Assembly: GCA_021836665.1 (NCBI GenBank)
Contig: JAKBHQ010000449.1
Span: forward strand, 1 to 7,091
Direction of reading: 5' to 3'
Length of the DNA stretch: 7,091 nt
Origin: Thermoplasmata archaeon
GTDB lineage: Bacteria; Actinomycetota; Acidimicrobiia; Acidimicrobiales; Acidimicrobiaceae
The notes below the pieces were generated by a model that was not told the DNA's origin, did not search any database, and saw only the letters and a program-made list of their open reading frames with translations. The translations under genes and the position numbers were made by a program. This document shows positions 5,649 through 7,091 of this stretch, piece by piece. The first letter of the stretch is position 1. Every line of letters starts with the position of its first letter.

Positions 5649-6938
5649 ATGGATTTGGATCGGCGTTCATTGTTCAGCGGTGCCTTGCGGCATCGGGGAT
5701 CGCAGCAAAGCGATGCTGAACAGCTCGCACTGAAACAGAAGTATCAGGCGAGGCTCAAAGAGGTAGAGGCGATGGAGCCACTAAGTGGACTTTCGCTACC
5801 AGCTCTACTCGTGGAGCATCGACTTAGCCGCCGTAACTTTATGATGTGGGCTTCGGCAATGACCGCAGCTCTTATGCTGCCACCTATCTTCGAAAAGCAG
5901 GTGGCCGAGGCGGCGTCACTGTTGAACCGTGTTCCGGTGATCTGGATTGAAGGCCAAGACTGTGCCGGAAACTCAGAAGCCTTTATTCGATCTGCGGGGC
6001 CGACGGTCGAAGAACTTCTATTTCAGACGATATCCCTTGAATACCACGAAACGCTTATGGCCGCCGCCGGTTTTCAAAGTGAGCTTCGCAAGCAGACTGC
6101 TGCCCAGATGTATAAGGGCAAGTATGTGCTGGTAGTAGAGGGGGCGATTCCTCAGGGTGAAAGTGGAGCATACTGTACCATTGGGGCTGCGGGCCAGACT
6201 TTTTACCAGGAGGTCCAGCAGCTGTCTGCGGGAGCTGCGCTCGTAATAGGTGCCGGAGCTTGTGCGTATTACGGAGGAATTCCGAAGGCCTATCCGAACC
6301 CTACAAATGCCGTCGGGGTTTCTTCCGTCGTGAGTGGTACTCCAGTTATAAACATTCCTGCATGTCCTATGAATCCCATCAACTTCGTGGGAACTCTGAT
6401 CCATTACATTTTGACCGGAGCCGCACCCGCCCTCGATTCAACCGGGAGACCGATTTGGGCGTTTGGTAATTTGATCCACAACAACTGCGAACGACGCGCA
6501 CACTTTGACGCGGGCGAATACGTTCAGCAGTGGGGAGATTTAGGGGCACAAAACAACTTCTGCCTCTACAAAATGGGTTGCAAAGGGCCATTCACCTACA
6601 ACAATTGCTCAATTGTTAGGTATAACGAAGGTACTAACTGGCCGATAGGCGTCGGTCATGGTTGTATCGGCTGTTCGCAACCGGAGTTCTGGGATACCCT
6701 CGCCTATGAGCGTCCCATGATTGATGCAAATATTCATGCGCCAGGAATTGCCGGACTCGGTGTCGAGGCGGGAGCCGACAAGTTTGGTCTTGGTCTATTG
6801 GCGGTTGTCGGGGTGGGAATTGTCGCTCATGCAATCGCTTCAGCCGCTGGTGGCAGGGAGAAGGTCCCTGCCGCGGTATCTAGTTCAAATACTGACGCCC
6901 CATCGGGCGGTACTACGGAAAAGAAGGAGGGGGAATGA
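5649..6938 (+). CDS. [NiFe]-hydrogenase small subunit, group 1, Tat-exported and membrane-anchored
   Basis: This 429-residue subunit passes electrons from the active site through three Fe-S clusters. Around residues 59-79, LSRRNFMMW plus a hydrophobic stretch forms a Tat signal, so the folded complex is exported. Distal cluster ligands are His277, Cys280, Cys305 and Cys311; medial cluster ligands are Cys320, Cys339 and Cys342. For the proximal cluster, Cys105, Cys205 and Cys239 are present, but position 108, usually Cys, is Asn (QDCAGNSEA). A C-terminal helix (about 377-400) would anchor the protein, followed by a 29-residue hydrophilic tail. About 58 residues, charged and helix-like, precede the Tat motif, longer than usual; they include another Arg pair ([10 protein letters not shown]) without a following hydrophobic helix. 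TGAGG 7 nt upstream supports ATG 5649; Met42 is an alternative start. The gene follows hypA by 2 nt and overlaps the large subunit by 4 nt. The likely role is respiratory H2 oxidation; the exact subgroup is not assigned. Confidence 0.95.
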   Translation: MDLDRRSLFSGALRHRGSQQSDAEQLALKQKYQARLKEVEAMEPLSGLSLPALLVEHRLSRRNFMMWASAMTAALMLPPIFEKQVAEAASLLNRVPVIWIEGQDCAGNSEAFIRSAGPTVEELLFQTISLEYHETLMAAAGFQSELRKQTAAQMYKGKYVLVVEGAIPQGESGAYCTIGAAGQTFYQEVQQLSAGAALVIGAGACAYYGGIPKAYPNPTNAVGVSSVVSGTPVINIPACPMNPINFVGTLIHYILTGAAPALDSTGRPIWAFGNLIHNNCERRAHFDAGEYVQQWGDLGAQNNFCLYKMGCKGPFTYNNCSIVRYNEGTNWPIGVGHGCIGCSQPEFWDTLAYERPMIDANIHAPGIAGLGVEAGADKFGLGLLAVVGVGIVAHAIASAAGGREKVPAAVSSSNTDAPSGGTTEKKEGE

Positions 6939-7091
6939 CCTCGCATATCGTCGTCGACCCGATCACGCGAATCGAGGGACACCTTAGGATCGAGGCGGTG
7001 CTTGATGATAACAACGTCATCACGAGTGCTTATTCATCTGGAACAATGTTCCGCGGGGTCGAGTTAATCCTGAAAAATCGTGATCCCCGAG
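6935..7091 (+). CDS. [NiFe]-hydrogenase large subunit, N-terminal part (cut by the window edge)
   Basis: Only the first 52 codons are present, but they are diagnostic. [16 protein letters not shown] (6-21) is the conserved N-terminal motif of catalytic subunits, with Glu14 in the IEGH position thought to relay protons near the active site. [19 protein letters not shown] (34-52) is the next group 1 signature. The cysteine motifs that hold the NiFe(CN)2CO centre would follow outside the window. The ATG at 6935 overlaps the small-subunit TGA as ATGA and is preceded by AAGGAGG (6924-6930), so the two subunits are translationally coupled. The protein has no signal peptide; it is expected to be co-exported with the small subunit after nickel insertion aided by HypA. 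Confidence 0.95.
   Translation, partial: MTSHIVVDPITRIEGHLRIEAVLDDNNVITSAYSSGTMFRGVELILKNRDPR

Noticed and set aside
1..7091. CRISPR array
   Set aside because: No set of regularly spaced repeats of CRISPR length is present; the only periodic repeats are short (7 bp at 11-bp spacing).

Overview
This is a bacterial window of moderate GC content with short, mostly intact genes. The lineage is not settled by the sequence. The tRNA has no encoded CCA, there is an HxlR regulator with a cysteine-rich tail, and there is a Tat-exported group 1 [NiFe]-hydrogenase. These would fit an actinobacterium such as a member of the Acidimicrobiia, but that is a guess.

Left part (1-1573): an unrecognised membrane protein starts on the minus strand and runs off the left edge. 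It is followed by about 480 bases without a convincing gene, which hold several candidate regulatory repeats: three AGTCATG-type repeats 11 bp apart, a 24-bp imperfect palindrome and a 15-bp tandem duplication. Then comes tRNA-Val(CAC) on the plus strand. Twenty bases past its 3' end lies a decayed minus-strand remnant of an IS607-type serine recombinase, with a nonsense codon, a frameshift and a lost C-terminus. Nothing recognisable fills 1087-1537.

Middle part (1574-4836): a DHA2-type multidrug efflux pump (minus) and an HxlR-family regulator (plus) are divergent and share a very short promoter region, the classic layout of a repressor controlling its transporter. Converging on the regulator is a polytopic GT-C-like membrane protein (minus), possibly a glycosyltransferase for a cell-surface polymer.

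Right part (4837-7091): a 465-bp leader region precedes a plus-strand hydrogenase operon, hypA - small subunit - large subunit (cut by the right edge). The genes are tightly coupled: a 2-nt gap, then a 4-nt ATGA overlap. HypA helps load nickel into the large subunit. The small subunit carries the electron-transferring Fe-S clusters, a Tat signal and a C-terminal membrane helix. Two features of the small subunit stand out. An Asn sits where most group 1 enzymes have the second Cys ligand of the proximal cluster, and about 60 residues precede the functional Tat motif. A strong stem-loop sits just upstream of the hypA ribosome binding site.

I saw no clearly new multi-gene system. The most interesting points are the hydrogenase small subunit, the hypA leader, the orphan operator-like sites at the left and the recombinase remnant beside the tRNA.
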